Shown here: one piece after another, positions 35,465-44,319 of the stretch | Layout of the letters: every line of letters starts with the position of its first letter | Position numbering within the stretch: position 1 is the stretch's first letter | Origin: JBDTSW01 sp963807385 | GTDB taxonomy: Bacteria > Actinomycetota > Thermoleophilia > Solirubrobacterales > 70-9 | DNA: 64,000 bases | Reading direction: 5' to 3' | Assembly (NCBI GenBank): GCA_963807385.1 | Contig: CAWEBQ010000002.1 | Coordinates: 930,001 to 994,000 of the forward strand | Position numbers and translations under genes: made by a program | Notes under the pieces: generated by a model | Told to the model about the DNA's origin: nothing | The model's input: the letters and a program-made list of their open reading frames with translations, nothing else | Databases searched by the model: none

Positions 35465-36984
35465 AGCTGGATCCCGTTGCGCTCCAGGTCCTGGCGGGCG
35501 CGCTGCGCTCGGCCTGCGAGGAGATGGGAGCCGTGCTGGTCCGCGCCGCTCACTCGGCGAACATCAAGGAGCGCCGCGATTGCTCGACCGCGCTGTTCGA
35601 CCCAGCGGGTGAGCTCGTAATGCAGGCCGAGCACATTCCGGTGCACCTCGGCTCGATGCCGGACGCCCTCGCCGCCGTTGCCGGACTGGATCACCGGCCC
35701 GGCGAGCACTGGATCCTCAACGACCCCTACCGCGGAGGCACGCACCTGCCGGATATCACGGTGATCACGCCCGTCTTCCGCCAGGACGGCGCAGCGATGC
35801 TCGGGTTCGCGGCGAGCAGGGCCCACCACGCCGACGTTGGCGGACCCACGGCGGGCGGAATGCCCGCGAGCTCAACGCGGATCGAGCAGGAAGGGATCGT
35901 GATACCGCCTACCCGCGCCAACGCGGACGAGCTCCGCCGGCTTGCCGAGCGGATGCGGAACCCGAGCCAGCGGCTCGCCGACCTGCGCGCCCAGCGTGCC
36001 GCGAACGTGGTCGGAGGAAGACGCCTGCGGGAGTTGGCGGACCGAATGGGCGAGGCCGGCCTCCGCGATGGACTGGGCGAGATCCTCGACTATTCGGAAC
36101 GTCGCACCCGTGCCGCGCTGCGCACGCTGCCCGACGGGAACTACGAGGCGTCGGATCTGCTCGAGGCGCCCTCGGCGGGCGCCCCGGACGTCGGACTCCA
36201 CGTCGCCGCGAAAATCGAGGGGGGGTCCCTCGGGCTCGACTTCTCCCGCACCGCCGGGCAGATCGATGGCAACCTGAACTGCCCCCTGGCGGTCACCAAG
36301 GCGGCAGCGTACTTCGCGGTGAAGGTGGTCTGCGACCCGGATGGGCCGCCATCCGCCGGGGCGTTTCGCCCGGTCTCCGTCCACGCGCCCGCTGGCAGCC
36401 TGCTGAACGCACGGGCACCCGCTGCTGTGGCGGCGGGCAACGTGGAAACCTCGAGCCGAGTCGCCGATCTCGTGCTCGCGGCGCTGGGCGGGGCCACGGA
36501 GGTGCCGGCCCAGGGCCAGGGCACGATGAACAACCTGACGCTCGCGGCGGAGGGGTGGAGCTACTACGAGACGATGGCCGGCGGGCAGGGCGCCTGCCCC
36601 GACTCCGACGGCCCGAGCGCGGTCCACGTCGCGATGTCGAACACGCTCAACACGCCGGTCGAGGCGCTGGAGGCCGAGTACCCGGTGCGCGTTACCGAGC
36701 TCTCGGTCCGGCGGGGGTCAGGCGGTGCCGGCCGCCACCGGGGCGGCAACGGGATCGTGCGCGAGATCGAGGCGCTCGAGCCGATGAGCTTCACCTTGAT
36801 AACGGAGCGCCGGCGCCACTCCCCGCGGGGACGCGCCGGAGGGGGTGACGGCCAGGTCGGCCGCAACCTCCTGAACGGGCAGGAGCTGCCGGCGAAGTGC
36901 GCAGGTGAGCTTCGCCCCGGCGACCGCCTGCGGATCGAGACGCCCGGCGGTGGTGGATACGGGACGCGCGGCCAGGACCTCTAG
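35461..36984 (+). CDS. hyuB: Hydantoinase/5-oxoprolinase B subunit
   Basis: ATG 35461 overlaps the hyuA stop (ATGA). The 507-residue protein shows the HyuB motifs: VRAAHSANIKERRDCSTALF near residue 28, MQAEHIPVHLGSMPDAL near 55, ILNDPYRGGTHLPDITVITP near 85, and the C-terminal ETPGGGGYG. With HyuA it should form a complete enzyme. Its stop codon shares the CTAG tetranucleotide with the convergent anti-sigma gene. Confidence 0.93.
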   Translation: MKLDPVALQVLAGALRSACEEMGAVLVRAAHSANIKERRDCSTALFDPAGELVMQAEHIPVHLGSMPDALAAVAGLDHRPGEHWILNDPYRGGTHLPDITVITPVFRQDGAAMLGFAASRAHHADVGGPTAGGMPASSTRIEQEGIVIPPTRANADELRRLAERMRNPSQRLADLRAQRAANVVGGRRLRELADRMGEAGLRDGLGEILDYSERRTRAALRTLPDGNYEASDLLEAPSAGAPDVGLHVAAKIEGGSLGLDFSRTAGQIDGNLNCPLAVTKAAAYFAVKVVCDPDGPPSAGAFRPVSVHAPAGSLLNARAPAAVAAGNVETSSRVADLVLAALGGATEVPAQGQGTMNNLTLAAEGWSYYETMAGGQGACPDSDGPSAVHVAMSNTLNTPVEALEAEYPVRVTELSVRRGSGGAGRHRGGNGIVREIEALEPMSFTLITERRRHSPRGRAGGGDGQVGRNLLNGQELPAKCAGELRPGDRLRIETPGGGGYGTRGQDL

Positions 36985-37235
36985 CCCGCACGCCAGCTCC
37001 GGAACGCCCGGAGCAGCTCCTGCTCCGCTTCCGGCGAGAGCGACTCCAGCGGAAGGTAACCCAGCGCGGCGACCGTGGCGCGCATCTGTTCCAGGTATGT
37101 CATGCAGCCGTCGCACTCGCCGAGGTGCGCGTCGAAGCGCTCCCGATCGGAGGCCGACAGCGCGCCCTCGAGGTAGTCGGTCACCAACTCGACGAGCCCG
37201 CGGCAGGTCAGCTCCTGGCCCGTGGACGCGCTCAT
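36981..37235 (-). CDS. Zinc-finger anti-sigma factor
   Basis: This 84-residue protein has the ZAS zinc motif HLGECDGCMTYL (H-x3-C-x2-C), preceded by an N-terminal cysteine (TCRGLVELVTDYLEGALSAS). No membrane helix is present, so it is probably cytoplasmic and may be redox-responsive. ATG 37235 overlaps the sigma-factor stop by 4 nt, the standard sigma/anti-sigma arrangement. Confidence 0.9.
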   Translation of the reverse strand: MSASTGQELTCRGLVELVTDYLEGALSASDRERFDAHLGECDGCMTYLEQMRATVAALGYLPLESLSPEAEQELLRAFRSWRAG

Positions 37236-37888
37236 AGCGGTGCCGCCTCGGCCTCGAAGTGTCTTTCGAGCTCAGCTCTCACCTTGGATCTCGCCCGGTG
37301 CAGAAGCACACGTTGATTGGTCTCGGAGACCTCCAAGGCGTTTCGCACCTCCTCCGAGCTCCAGCCGCTGATGTCCCTCAGGGCGATGACATCGCGCTGG
37401 CGCGGCGGCAGGCCGGCGATCGCCTCGAGGAGCACCTTCCGGGTGGCGTCCGAATCGAGCTGCTCCTCCGGCGCGGCCCAGGCCAGCGGCGGCTGCGCCC
37501 ACGCCCCGGGCTCCTGCCCGCCGCGACCCTGGAAGCGATCGGGAGGCACGGACGGTCCGCCGCGGCCCTCCTCGGCCCGCCGGCGCAGCAGGGTGAACGG
37601 AATCGTTCGCCGCTCGCGCTCGCCCCGCGTCCGGGCGGTGTTGAGGAGGATGGACGTGATCCAGGTCTTGAGCGACGAGCGGCCCTCGAAGCGCCCGACT
37701 CCCTCGAGCACTGCAAGCCAGGTCTCCTGCACGACCTCCTCCGCCACCGCCCGGCTGGGGACGTGCATGAGGGCGATCCGCATGAGCATCGGGCTATGGG
37801 TGGCGACCAACTCCTGGAAGGCGGTCTCATCGCCGGCCCTGAGGCCCGCGAGCAGGGCGGTCCCGTCGGCGGGCGTGGCAGCGCTCAC
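37232..37888 (-). CDS. ECF sigma factor (zinc-finger anti-sigma partner)
   Basis: The GTG at 37888 gives a 218-residue protein. Region 2 is FQELVATHSPMLMRIALMHV to EEVVQETWLAVLEGVGRFEG. A Gly/Arg-rich linker (about residues 90-125) follows, and region 4 is LPPRQRDVIALRDISGWSSE with VLLHRARSKVRAELERHF. The linker between regions 2 and 4 is long. The overlap with the anti-sigma gene shows they work as a pair. The inducing signal is unknown; the zinc motif points to thiol stress. Confidence 0.9.
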   Translation of the reverse strand: MSAATPADGTALLAGLRAGDETAFQELVATHSPMLMRIALMHVPSRAVAEEVVQETWLAVLEGVGRFEGRSSLKTWITSILLNTARTRGERERRTIPFTLLRRRAEEGRGGPSVPPDRFQGRGGQEPGAWAQPPLAWAAPEEQLDSDATRKVLLEAIAGLPPRQRDVIALRDISGWSSEEVRNALEVSETNQRVLLHRARSKVRAELERHFEAEAAPL

Positions 37889-38040
37889 GACCCGAATCCT
37901 TCCAGAGTCTTGACCTTTGGCGACGCATCCCCTACCCTGCCGCACCTCGGGTCCCCCCGCCGATCAGGTTTGACCGCGCGTGGCCCCGGGAACACACCCC
38001 ACAAGACCCTCTCTTCCCAGCCTCTAGCAACGATTCACAC

Positions 38041-38670
38041 ATGCCTATCGCTTTCAAAGAATGGGCCGTCACGGTGCGCGCCCTGTCCGAGGGGGAGCAG
38101 CTGGTCACGATGCGCAAGGGCGGCATCCGCGAAGACGACAAGCATTTCGAGCTCGAGCACGAGCAGTTCTTCCTCTACCCCACCTTCGACCACCAGCGGA
38201 ACGACCTGGTTCGCCAGTCGCATCACCCGGAGCTGCGTCGCGCACTCGAAGAGGGCGTATGGCCCGACGAGGAGCCGCCCCCCCGGGCCCTGCTCCAGGA
38301 CGGCGGCATCGCGCAGCCGGACCGCGTCAGGATCCGTGCCTGGGCAGAGGTGGCCGACCACTGGACCACCGACGACCCACGCATCGTCGAGGGTCTCGCG
38401 CCGTTCCACGTTTGGACCCAGGACTACGCTCGCAAGCGTCTGGCCTGGAAGCGAACCCATCCGCTGCACGTCCTGCTGCTTCGGGTCCACCGGATCCCGC
38501 GGCCCGTCACGGTGCGGGTTCGCGACGAGTACCACGGATGCCGCTCGTGGGTCGAGATCGACCGCGACCTGCCCTTCGAGGGCACCCCGGTGATGGCGGA
38601 CGAGGAGTTCGACCGCGCCGCCGCCGAGGTCCGCTCGGTCTGCGGCGAGGCCGAGCCGGTCCCCGCCTGA
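38041..38670 (+). CDS. DUF1802 family protein
   Basis: ATG 38041 starts a 209-residue protein, IAFKEWAVTVRALSEGEQLV, TMRKGGIREDDKHFELEHEQ, FFLYPTFDHQ. These are the DUF1802 hallmarks of a short strand/helix core with conserved Lys, Gly and aromatic residues. Family function is unknown. The C-terminal part (HPLHVLLLRVHRIPRPVTVR) has a strand-rich Arg/His pattern. It overlaps the next gene by the bases CTGA. Confidence 0.82.
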   Translation: MPIAFKEWAVTVRALSEGEQLVTMRKGGIREDDKHFELEHEQFFLYPTFDHQRNDLVRQSHHPELRRALEEGVWPDEEPPPRALLQDGGIAQPDRVRIRAWAEVADHWTTDDPRIVEGLAPFHVWTQDYARKRLAWKRTHPLHVLLLRVHRIPRPVTVRVRDEYHGCRSWVEIDRDLPFEGTPVMADEEFDRAAAEVRSVCGEAEPVPA

Positions 38671-39632
38671 CCGGCCCGTCCCCTTTCGACGCGACGATCC
38701 GCTCCGCGGAGCGAGCGCTGGTCCTCGGCGCCGGTGGGGGCGGCGACGTGGTCGGGGCGTTGGCGATCGCGCGCATGTGCGACTCGCTGGGCACCCCGTT
38801 CGTATTGGGCGGCGTGGCATGGGAACGCATCGTGGTCGACCCCAAGCCCGGCCCGAGGCGGGCGTCGGAGATCGAGGGCGGCAGGAGGCTGGGCGACCGA
38901 GCGGTCCTCGCCGGACCGAACGCGCGGACCCTCGATGGCACCCCCCTCTCAGAGGCCATGATGGCGGGGCATTTGGGGGCGGAGACGGTTTTGATCGACG
39001 TGACCGGGGGCGCCGTGGGCGTCGCCGAGGGAATCGACTCGGCATGCCGTGAACTCGGGTGCGACCTGGTCGTACTCGCGGACGTGGGTGGAGACATCCT
39101 CGCCACCGGCGCCGAGCCCGGCCTCGCCAGCCCTCTGTGCGATGCGGTGATGGCGGCGGGCGCCTCCGCCGCCGGCACCCGCTGGACGCTGGCGGTCACG
39201 GGCGCCGGGTGCGACGGGGAGCTGACGCCCTCCGAGGTGCTCGGACGCGTCGCCGTGGCGGCGCGCGCCGGCGCGTGGACCGGCACCTGGAGCCCATCGC
39301 CGGAGATCGTGGACGATGTGGCCGCCGCGGCCGCAATCAACACGACCGAGGCCAGCATGCAGCTGGCGCGGTGCGCCAGGGGCGAGACCGGCCCCACGCC
39401 GATCCGGGGCGGACGGCGAACCGTGGAGCTCTCGCCGGTTGGAGCGCTCGCGTTCTTCTTCGAGGCCGATGGGTCGATGCTCGCCGACGCGGCGCCTCTG
39501 GCGGCGGCCGTCGCCGGCACCCGGTCGATCGAGGACGCCCGTGCCAGGCTCGAGGCCCGCGGCATCCGAACCGAGCTCGACTACGAGCGCGAGCGGGCGT
39601 CGGACCCGAATGGCTTGACAACCACCGATTGA
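38667..39632 (+). CDS. DUF1152 family protein (probable CTG start)
   Basis: The frame contains no ATG, GTG or TTG between the DUF1802 stop and the conserved VLGAGGGGDVVGALAIARMC near residue 15. The only plausible start is CTG at 38667-38669, which overlaps the DUF1802 stop (CTGA). The 321-residue product contains the phosphate-loop-like GAGGGGD, then DVTGGAVGVAEGIDSACREL and CDLVVLADVGGDILATGAEP, and a C-terminal helical region. DUF1152 proteins look like nucleotide-binding enzymes of unknown substrate. Alternatively the true start was lost to a base error. Confidence 0.7.
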   Translation: MTGPSPFDATIRSAERALVLGAGGGGDVVGALAIARMCDSLGTPFVLGGVAWERIVVDPKPGPRRASEIEGGRRLGDRAVLAGPNARTLDGTPLSEAMMAGHLGAETVLIDVTGGAVGVAEGIDSACRELGCDLVVLADVGGDILATGAEPGLASPLCDAVMAAGASAAGTRWTLAVTGAGCDGELTPSEVLGRVAVAARAGAWTGTWSPSPEIVDDVAAAAAINTTEASMQLARCARGETGPTPIRGGRRTVELSPVGALAFFFEADGSMLADAAPLAAAVAGTRSIEDARARLEARGIRTELDYERERASDPNGLTTTD

Positions 39633-39731
39633 ACACCTGGTGGGTCTGTAGCGCCATTGATCGTCCAATGGCTACACGGAGGCGCCACCCGGCGCAGGAC
39701 CCCCGGAGCCACCATTAGACTCCGCCCGGCG

Positions 39732-42581
39732 ATGGGGAGCCGCTGGGCAGTCGCAGTCGTTCTGGGCGCGTGCTTCGCGTTCGCACCCGCGAGCGCACAG
39801 GCCATCCCGGCCCCGGGCGCCTACCAGGAGAACGACTACGGCGGGGGCGCCAACTTCAACATCGTGCCGCCCGGGCAGAACGGCGGGATGAACGCAGCCG
39901 AGGCCCTGGAGTTCTCGCTTGACGGAACCCGTCCGGAGCACCAGGCAGACCAGCAGGCCATGTATGGGGACCTCGTCTACGAGGCTCCAAACCTGCAGGA
40001 GTCGCAGATCCTCGACTTCTTCAAGGACGCCAGCTTCGGCGTCGAACCCGGCAACGTCGAGTCCACCTACGGGGCCAACTGCGCAGTCCCGCCGGCGGCC
40101 GCGGCGCCGGCATCCGTGACCGAGGAGTGCGACGACTTCACTGTCGTCCGCGACGAGTTCGGGATCCCCCACGTGTACGGCGATGGACGTGAGGGGCTGA
40201 TGTTCGGCCTGGGCTATGTGACAGGCGAGGATCGGATGGTCCTGGCGGACGTGCTGCGTCACGCCGGCCGCTCAAACCTCTCCGAGTTCGCCGGCGGCGC
40301 CAACACCGGCCAGGATCACGACACCTTCTCCAACGCCCCCTACATCAGCGACGCCGAGCTGCAGCTTCAGTTCGATCGCGCCGACGAGCTCTACGACGAG
40401 GAGTACGACGGGCTGGGGACACAGATCCAGCAGGACGTCACGGCCTACACGGCCGGGATCAACCAGTACATCGGCGAGGCTGCGGTCGACCCCGTGAACG
40501 AGCTCGACGTCGTCTACCCGGCGCTCGGGCAGCCGTCCGGCCCCCAGCCCTGGAAGGTCACCGACGTGATCGCCACCGGCGCCCTGGTCGCGGGGATCTT
40601 CGGCAAGGGCGGCGGCGGAGAGGTGGGCGCCGCGACCTCGTTGCAGAGGGCCCGCGCGGTGTTCGGCGGGCGCGCCGGCAAGCTGATCTGGCGGGACTTC
40701 CGCTCGGCCGACGATCCCGAGGCGCCGCGCACGGTCCACCGCGGGCGATTCCCCTACCGACAGCCGCCCGCGCGCAAGCAGACGCGCGGCCTGGCCATGC
40801 CCGACGCGGGCTCCGTCCAGTCCGTTCCGGTCGTCGAGGGAGGAGCGCGCAAGGTCGCCGGAGAGCCCGGCGGCGGCAAGATGGAGGTGCGGACCGAGGA
40901 CGAAGGGCGCGAGCAGATCGCGGCTCCGATCCTCGGTGACATCCTGAAGGCGCTGCGGGAGGCGGAGGGGGCGGCGTCAAACGCCCTCCTGGTCTCGGCG
41001 AGGGAGTCGGAGGGAGGCCATCCGACGGCGGTGTTCGGGCCGCAGACCAGCTACTTCGCGCCACAGCTCCTGATGGAGCAGGACGCTCACGCGCCGGCCG
41101 GGCCGGAGGGGCCCGGCATAGACGCGCGCGGGGTCGCGTTCGTGGGCACCAACCTCTACGTCCAGCTCGGGCGCGGCCAGGACTACTCCTTCAGCGCGAC
41201 ATCGGCGGGCAACGACATCACGGACACCTACGCGCTGCGCCTGTGCGACCCGGGGGGCGACCCGGCCATCGGCTACTCCGGTTATCGCTGGAACGGCGCC
41301 TGCGAGCCGATCGAGGTGATCAAGAACGAGAACAGCTGGAGCCCGAACGCTGCCGACATGACGCCCGCGGGCTCCGAGACCCTTCAGGCCTTCCGCACGA
41401 ACGCCGGCCTGATCACTCACCTGGCGACGATCAACGGCAAGGACATCGCCTACACGAAGCTGCGGGCCACCTACTTCCACGAGGTGGACTCGGCGGGGGC
41501 TTTCGCCGCCTGGAACAGCCCGGACATGACCGGGAGCGCGGACGACTTCATCGAGCACGCGTTCAAGAACGACCTCACCTTCAATTGGTTCTACGCCGAC
41601 GACGAGGAGATCGCCTACGTCAACTCCGGCGCCAACCCGAAGCGTCCCCGCACGACCTCGCCCGACTTCCCCGTGCGCGGCAAGCCGAAGTACATGTGGC
41701 GCCAGTGGGATCCGGAGCTGGCGACGTTCAAGCGCGAGCCGATCCGGCGCCGGCCGCAGGTAATCGACCAGCGCTTCCTGTCGAGCTGGAACAACAAGCA
41801 GGCCCGCGGCTACCGAGGGGACGGGATCCGCGACTACACCTCGGTCTACCGGGTGGACATGCTCGACGACCGGATCAAGGCTGAGATCAATGGGCCCGGC
41901 AAGATCAGCCTGGTCGAGTTGATCAACGCGATGGAGGACGCCGGGACGGTGGACCTCCGCGGAAGCCACGTGGTGCCGTGGGCTCTCGAGGTCATCGGGG
42001 ACCCCGCCGACCCCGAGCAGGCGGCCGCCGTGCAGACGATGCGCGAGTGGGTCGCGGATGGGGCCCACCGCCGCGACCTCGACAACGGCGGCGCCTACGA
42101 CCACGCGGAGGCGGTCAAGACGATGGACGCCTGGTGGCCGCTATGGGTCGCCGGCCAGTTCGAGCCCACCCTCGGGGACCTGCACCAGACGTTCATCGGG
42201 AGTGGAGGCGCGATCCACGACGCGCCGCGGGCGCAGGGGTCGGCGTTCCAGGGCGTCGTCTACGGGTTCGCGGAGAAGGACCTGCGCACGCTCCTCGGCA
42301 AGCGGGTCCGGGGCGCCTACTCGCGGACGTACTGCGGCGAGGGATCGCTCTCCGCCTGCCGCACGATGCTGCGCGAGACCTTGGAGCAGGCGGCGGCGAC
42401 TGGCTTCGAGGACGTCTACGGGACGAACGGGTGCACCTTCTTCAACGGCACCGCTGCCTCCCCGCAGATGTGCGACGACGCGGTCGACTCCGTAGACGTC
42501 ACGCTGGCCACCGTGCCGAAGTTCCACTGGATCAACAGGCCTACGTTCCAGCAGGCGGTCCAATACCCCGACGGCCGGTAG
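39732..42581 (+). CDS. Penicillin acylase family N-terminal-nucleophile hydrolase (secreted)
   Basis: The ATG at 39732 gives a signal peptide (MGSRWAVAVVLGACFAFAPA, cleaved near SAQA) and a 949-residue precursor. The N-terminal A-subunit region has VVRDEFGIPHVYGDGREGLM and GYVTGEDRMVLADVLRHAGR. The nucleophile is probably Ser416 (EAEGAASNALLVSARES), where autocatalysis would free the B subunit. Later motifs include HLATINGKDIAYTKLRATYF. The family hydrolyses amide bonds, for example acyl-homoserine lactones or beta-lactam side chains; the substrate is not known. TAGACT lies 10 nt upstream of the ATG. Confidence 0.85.
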   Translation: MGSRWAVAVVLGACFAFAPASAQAIPAPGAYQENDYGGGANFNIVPPGQNGGMNAAEALEFSLDGTRPEHQADQQAMYGDLVYEAPNLQESQILDFFKDASFGVEPGNVESTYGANCAVPPAAAAPASVTEECDDFTVVRDEFGIPHVYGDGREGLMFGLGYVTGEDRMVLADVLRHAGRSNLSEFAGGANTGQDHDTFSNAPYISDAELQLQFDRADELYDEEYDGLGTQIQQDVTAYTAGINQYIGEAAVDPVNELDVVYPALGQPSGPQPWKVTDVIATGALVAGIFGKGGGGEVGAATSLQRARAVFGGRAGKLIWRDFRSADDPEAPRTVHRGRFPYRQPPARKQTRGLAMPDAGSVQSVPVVEGGARKVAGEPGGGKMEVRTEDEGREQIAAPILGDILKALREAEGAASNALLVSARESEGGHPTAVFGPQTSYFAPQLLMEQDAHAPAGPEGPGIDARGVAFVGTNLYVQLGRGQDYSFSATSAGNDITDTYALRLCDPGGDPAIGYSGYRWNGACEPIEVIKNENSWSPNAADMTPAGSETLQAFRTNAGLITHLATINGKDIAYTKLRATYFHEVDSAGAFAAWNSPDMTGSADDFIEHAFKNDLTFNWFYADDEEIAYVNSGANPKRPRTTSPDFPVRGKPKYMWRQWDPELATFKREPIRRRPQVIDQRFLSSWNNKQARGYRGDGIRDYTSVYRVDMLDDRIKAEINGPGKISLVELINAMEDAGTVDLRGSHVVPWALEVIGDPADPEQAAAVQTMREWVADGAHRRDLDNGGAYDHAEAVKTMDAWWPLWVAGQFEPTLGDLHQTFIGSGGAIHDAPRAQGSAFQGVVYGFAEKDLRTLLGKRVRGAYSRTYCGEGSLSACRTMLRETLEQAAATGFEDVYGTNGCTFFNGTAASPQMCDDAVDSVDVTLATVPKFHWINRPTFQQAVQYPDGR

Positions 42582-42613
42582 CTGCTCTCCGCCACACTGA
42601 GTAGGCTCGGCCA

Positions 42614-43408
42614 ATGGCCTGGGTCGAGACGGAATCCCTCTCCTTCACCGCCCGTCACGAGAGCGACGACTCGGACGACGCTAAGCGGACCCTGGACGCG
42701 CTGGAGGACCTGAGGCTTCGCTTGGAGGATCGCTTCGAGGACGCTCCCGGGGAGATCACTATCGTCGTTCATCCGGGTCCGGGCTGGCTCACGGCTGCCC
42801 ACCCCTTCCTCCCCCTCGCCCGGGCCGCGGCGGCACCCGCCGGGCGCCGCTACCTCGCGGGATGGGCCATGGCCTCGGAGCTTCACGTCCTCAACGACGA
42901 CCACCTGGAGCGGCGCTCGGCCGGCGAGGACTCCCGCGATGCCCTGCTCGGTACGGCCGAGCGCCTCTACGCGCAGCTCGTGGTCGCCGCCAACAACCCG
43001 AAGCTGCCGCCGCCCTGGGGGCCCACCGGCTTCTGGCGCTACCTGCGCTGGGCCTGGCTGGTCGAGGGCGCGTCGCAGTACTACGCCGGACACGTCCCGC
43101 TGTTCCGCGCCGCCGCGAACACCAGGATGCGACAGGGCAAGCCGCCGTCGTTTCCGCCATCGGCCCGGGATGCGATCCTGCTCGGTGGGACCGTGTTCGA
43201 GCTGCTCGAGCGGGAGCGCGGACGGGACGCGTGCGAGATGCTGGCCTCGCGCCTGAACAAGGCCGGCGCCCGGGGCAACCTCGAGCTGGCCTTCGACGCC
43301 AGGCTTCCCGAGATCGAGACCGAGTGGCGCCGCTACCTGCGGGACGAGATGCCGCGCACCCGCGCCAGCGAGGAGACGCTCACCCCGCCCGAGCTGCCCT
43401 CGCTCTAG
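42614..43408 (+). CDS. Peptidase MA-like fold protein lacking the zinc motif
   Basis: ATG 42614 has TAGGCT 6 nt upstream and no ribosome site. The 264-residue protein resembles the gluzincin (peptidase MA) family. It has an N-terminal strand-helix part (GEITIVVHPGPGWLTAAHPF) and, near 145, WRYLRWAWLVEGASQYYAGH, the position of the family's WLxEGxAxYxxG third-ligand segment. The expected HExxH helix is missing; the corresponding helix reads ERLYAQLVVAANNPKLPPPW. It is therefore probably catalytically dead or a different family. It shares a CTAG stop with the convergent next gene. Confidence 0.55.
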   Translation: MAWVETESLSFTARHESDDSDDAKRTLDALEDLRLRLEDRFEDAPGEITIVVHPGPGWLTAAHPFLPLARAAAAPAGRRYLAGWAMASELHVLNDDHLERRSAGEDSRDALLGTAERLYAQLVVAANNPKLPPPWGPTGFWRYLRWAWLVEGASQYYAGHVPLFRAAANTRMRQGKPPSFPPSARDAILLGGTVFELLERERGRDACEMLASRLNKAGARGNLELAFDARLPEIETEWRRYLRDEMPRTRASEETLTPPELPSL

Positions 43409-43908
43409 CGCGCCAGCTCCAGCAGCACGAACACCACGCCAGCGGCCGCCACCAGGGCGATGCCGAGGCCGACCGCCAGCCGCATGGCCTGTCCGGCCTC
43501 CGACCCGGGCTCCGGGAGCTGGGGGCCGAGGTCAGCGTCGGTGAGCAGGGCGAGGGCCTCCTCCGCGCCAGCCTCGGGGACGAGGATGTCCCGCGGCCCC
43601 GCCGCCAGGAAGTCGGGTACGTCGAAGCCACGCGTGCGCCGCTGGACGCTGGGGATCCCCTGGTCGAGCAGGATCCCTTGGACCAGCTCGGCCTCGGCGA
43701 GGTTGCGCCCGCCCGCGACCTTCACCAGCTCACCCTCCGTGTACTGGGGCTTGATCCGGCGCGCCCGCTCGTGCGCCTCGGTGACCGGCTCCTCGCCTCC
43801 GGCGCCGACGTACACGAGCGGCATGCCGTCGTCGGGGCAAAACCGCTCCTCCAGGGCGAAGCGCCGCGCGCAGGTTGGACAGGCGAGCGGCTCGGAGTCA
43901 AGCGCCAT
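43405..43908 (-). CDS. Zinc-ribbon/DUF2007-like membrane-anchored protein
   Basis: The 167-residue protein starts with a zinc ribbon (CPTCARRFALEERFCPDDGM). A DUF2007-like segment (VKVAGGRNLAEAELVQGILL, DQGIPSVQRRTRGFDVPDFL, ILVPEAGAEEALALL) and one C-terminal helix (MRLAVGLGIALVAAAGVVFV) follow. DUF2007 is thought to bind nucleotides or act in signalling. The ATG at 43908 overlaps the end of the JAMM gene by 11 nt, so it is co-transcribed with mec and cysM. Confidence 0.7.
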   Translation of the reverse strand: MALDSEPLACPTCARRFALEERFCPDDGMPLVYVGAGGEEPVTEAHERARRIKPQYTEGELVKVAGGRNLAEAELVQGILLDQGIPSVQRRTRGFDVPDFLAAGPRDILVPEAGAEEALALLTDADLGPQLPEPGSEAGQAMRLAVGLGIALVAAAGVVFVLLELAR

Positions 43909-44296
43909 CGAGCGAGACCTCCTCGACCTCAGCGCCGCGGATCGAGAAAGCCCGCACGATGGGCTCGTCCGCGTCCTCCAGCGAGCAGATCAGGTGCAGG
44001 CTCTCCGGCAGCCCGCTCGCCTCGTTGATGTCCGTCTGTGAGGGGTAGGCCTCGCTGCGGGGGTGCGAGTGGTAGAAGGCGAGCATCTCCTCGCCGCGCG
44101 TGTCGGCGAGCTTGTAGATGCGAAACATCTCGTCGGCGGAGATCCGGTAGCGCATCCGGTGGGCGAACTCGTTCTCGGCCCGTTCAACCGCCACCGCCTC
44201 CCCGTCGCGGCCCGTGACCACACCGCAGCACTCCTCGGGCGTCGTCTCGCGGGCGTGGGCGACGATCTCGTCGATCAGCTCGGGCGCGATGCGCAT
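43898..44296 (-). CDS. mec: JAMM-family CysO-cysteine peptidase (Mec)
   Basis: The 132-residue protein carries the JAMM zinc motif H-x-H-x7-S-x2-D at His76, His78, Ser86 and Asp89 (FYHSHPRSEAYPSQTD), with a Glu near residue 21-22. In Mycobacterium tuberculosis the Mec enzyme cuts cysteine from the CysO-cysteine adduct. The next upstream gene on this strand is cysM, which supports the same role. ATG 44296 has TAGCCT 6 nt upstream. It may also trim the C-terminal extra residue of CysO in this organism (inference). Confidence 0.9.
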   Translation of the reverse strand: MRIAPELIDEIVAHARETTPEECCGVVTGRDGEAVAVERAENEFAHRMRYRISADEMFRIYKLADTRGEEMLAFYHSHPRSEAYPSQTDINEASGLPESLHLICSLEDADEPIVRAFSIRGAEVEEVSLDGA

Positions 44297-44302
44297 GCCC
44301 CG

Positions 44303-44308
44303 AGGCTA
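44303..44308 (-). promoter_or_regulatory. Candidate -10 box for mec
   Basis: TAGCCT on the minus strand ends 6 nt before the mec ATG at 44296, and no ribosome site precedes the ATG. mec may therefore be transcribed leaderless from the 23-bp gap behind cysM. Confidence 0.4.
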
Positions 44309-44319
44309 GCGACGCACCG

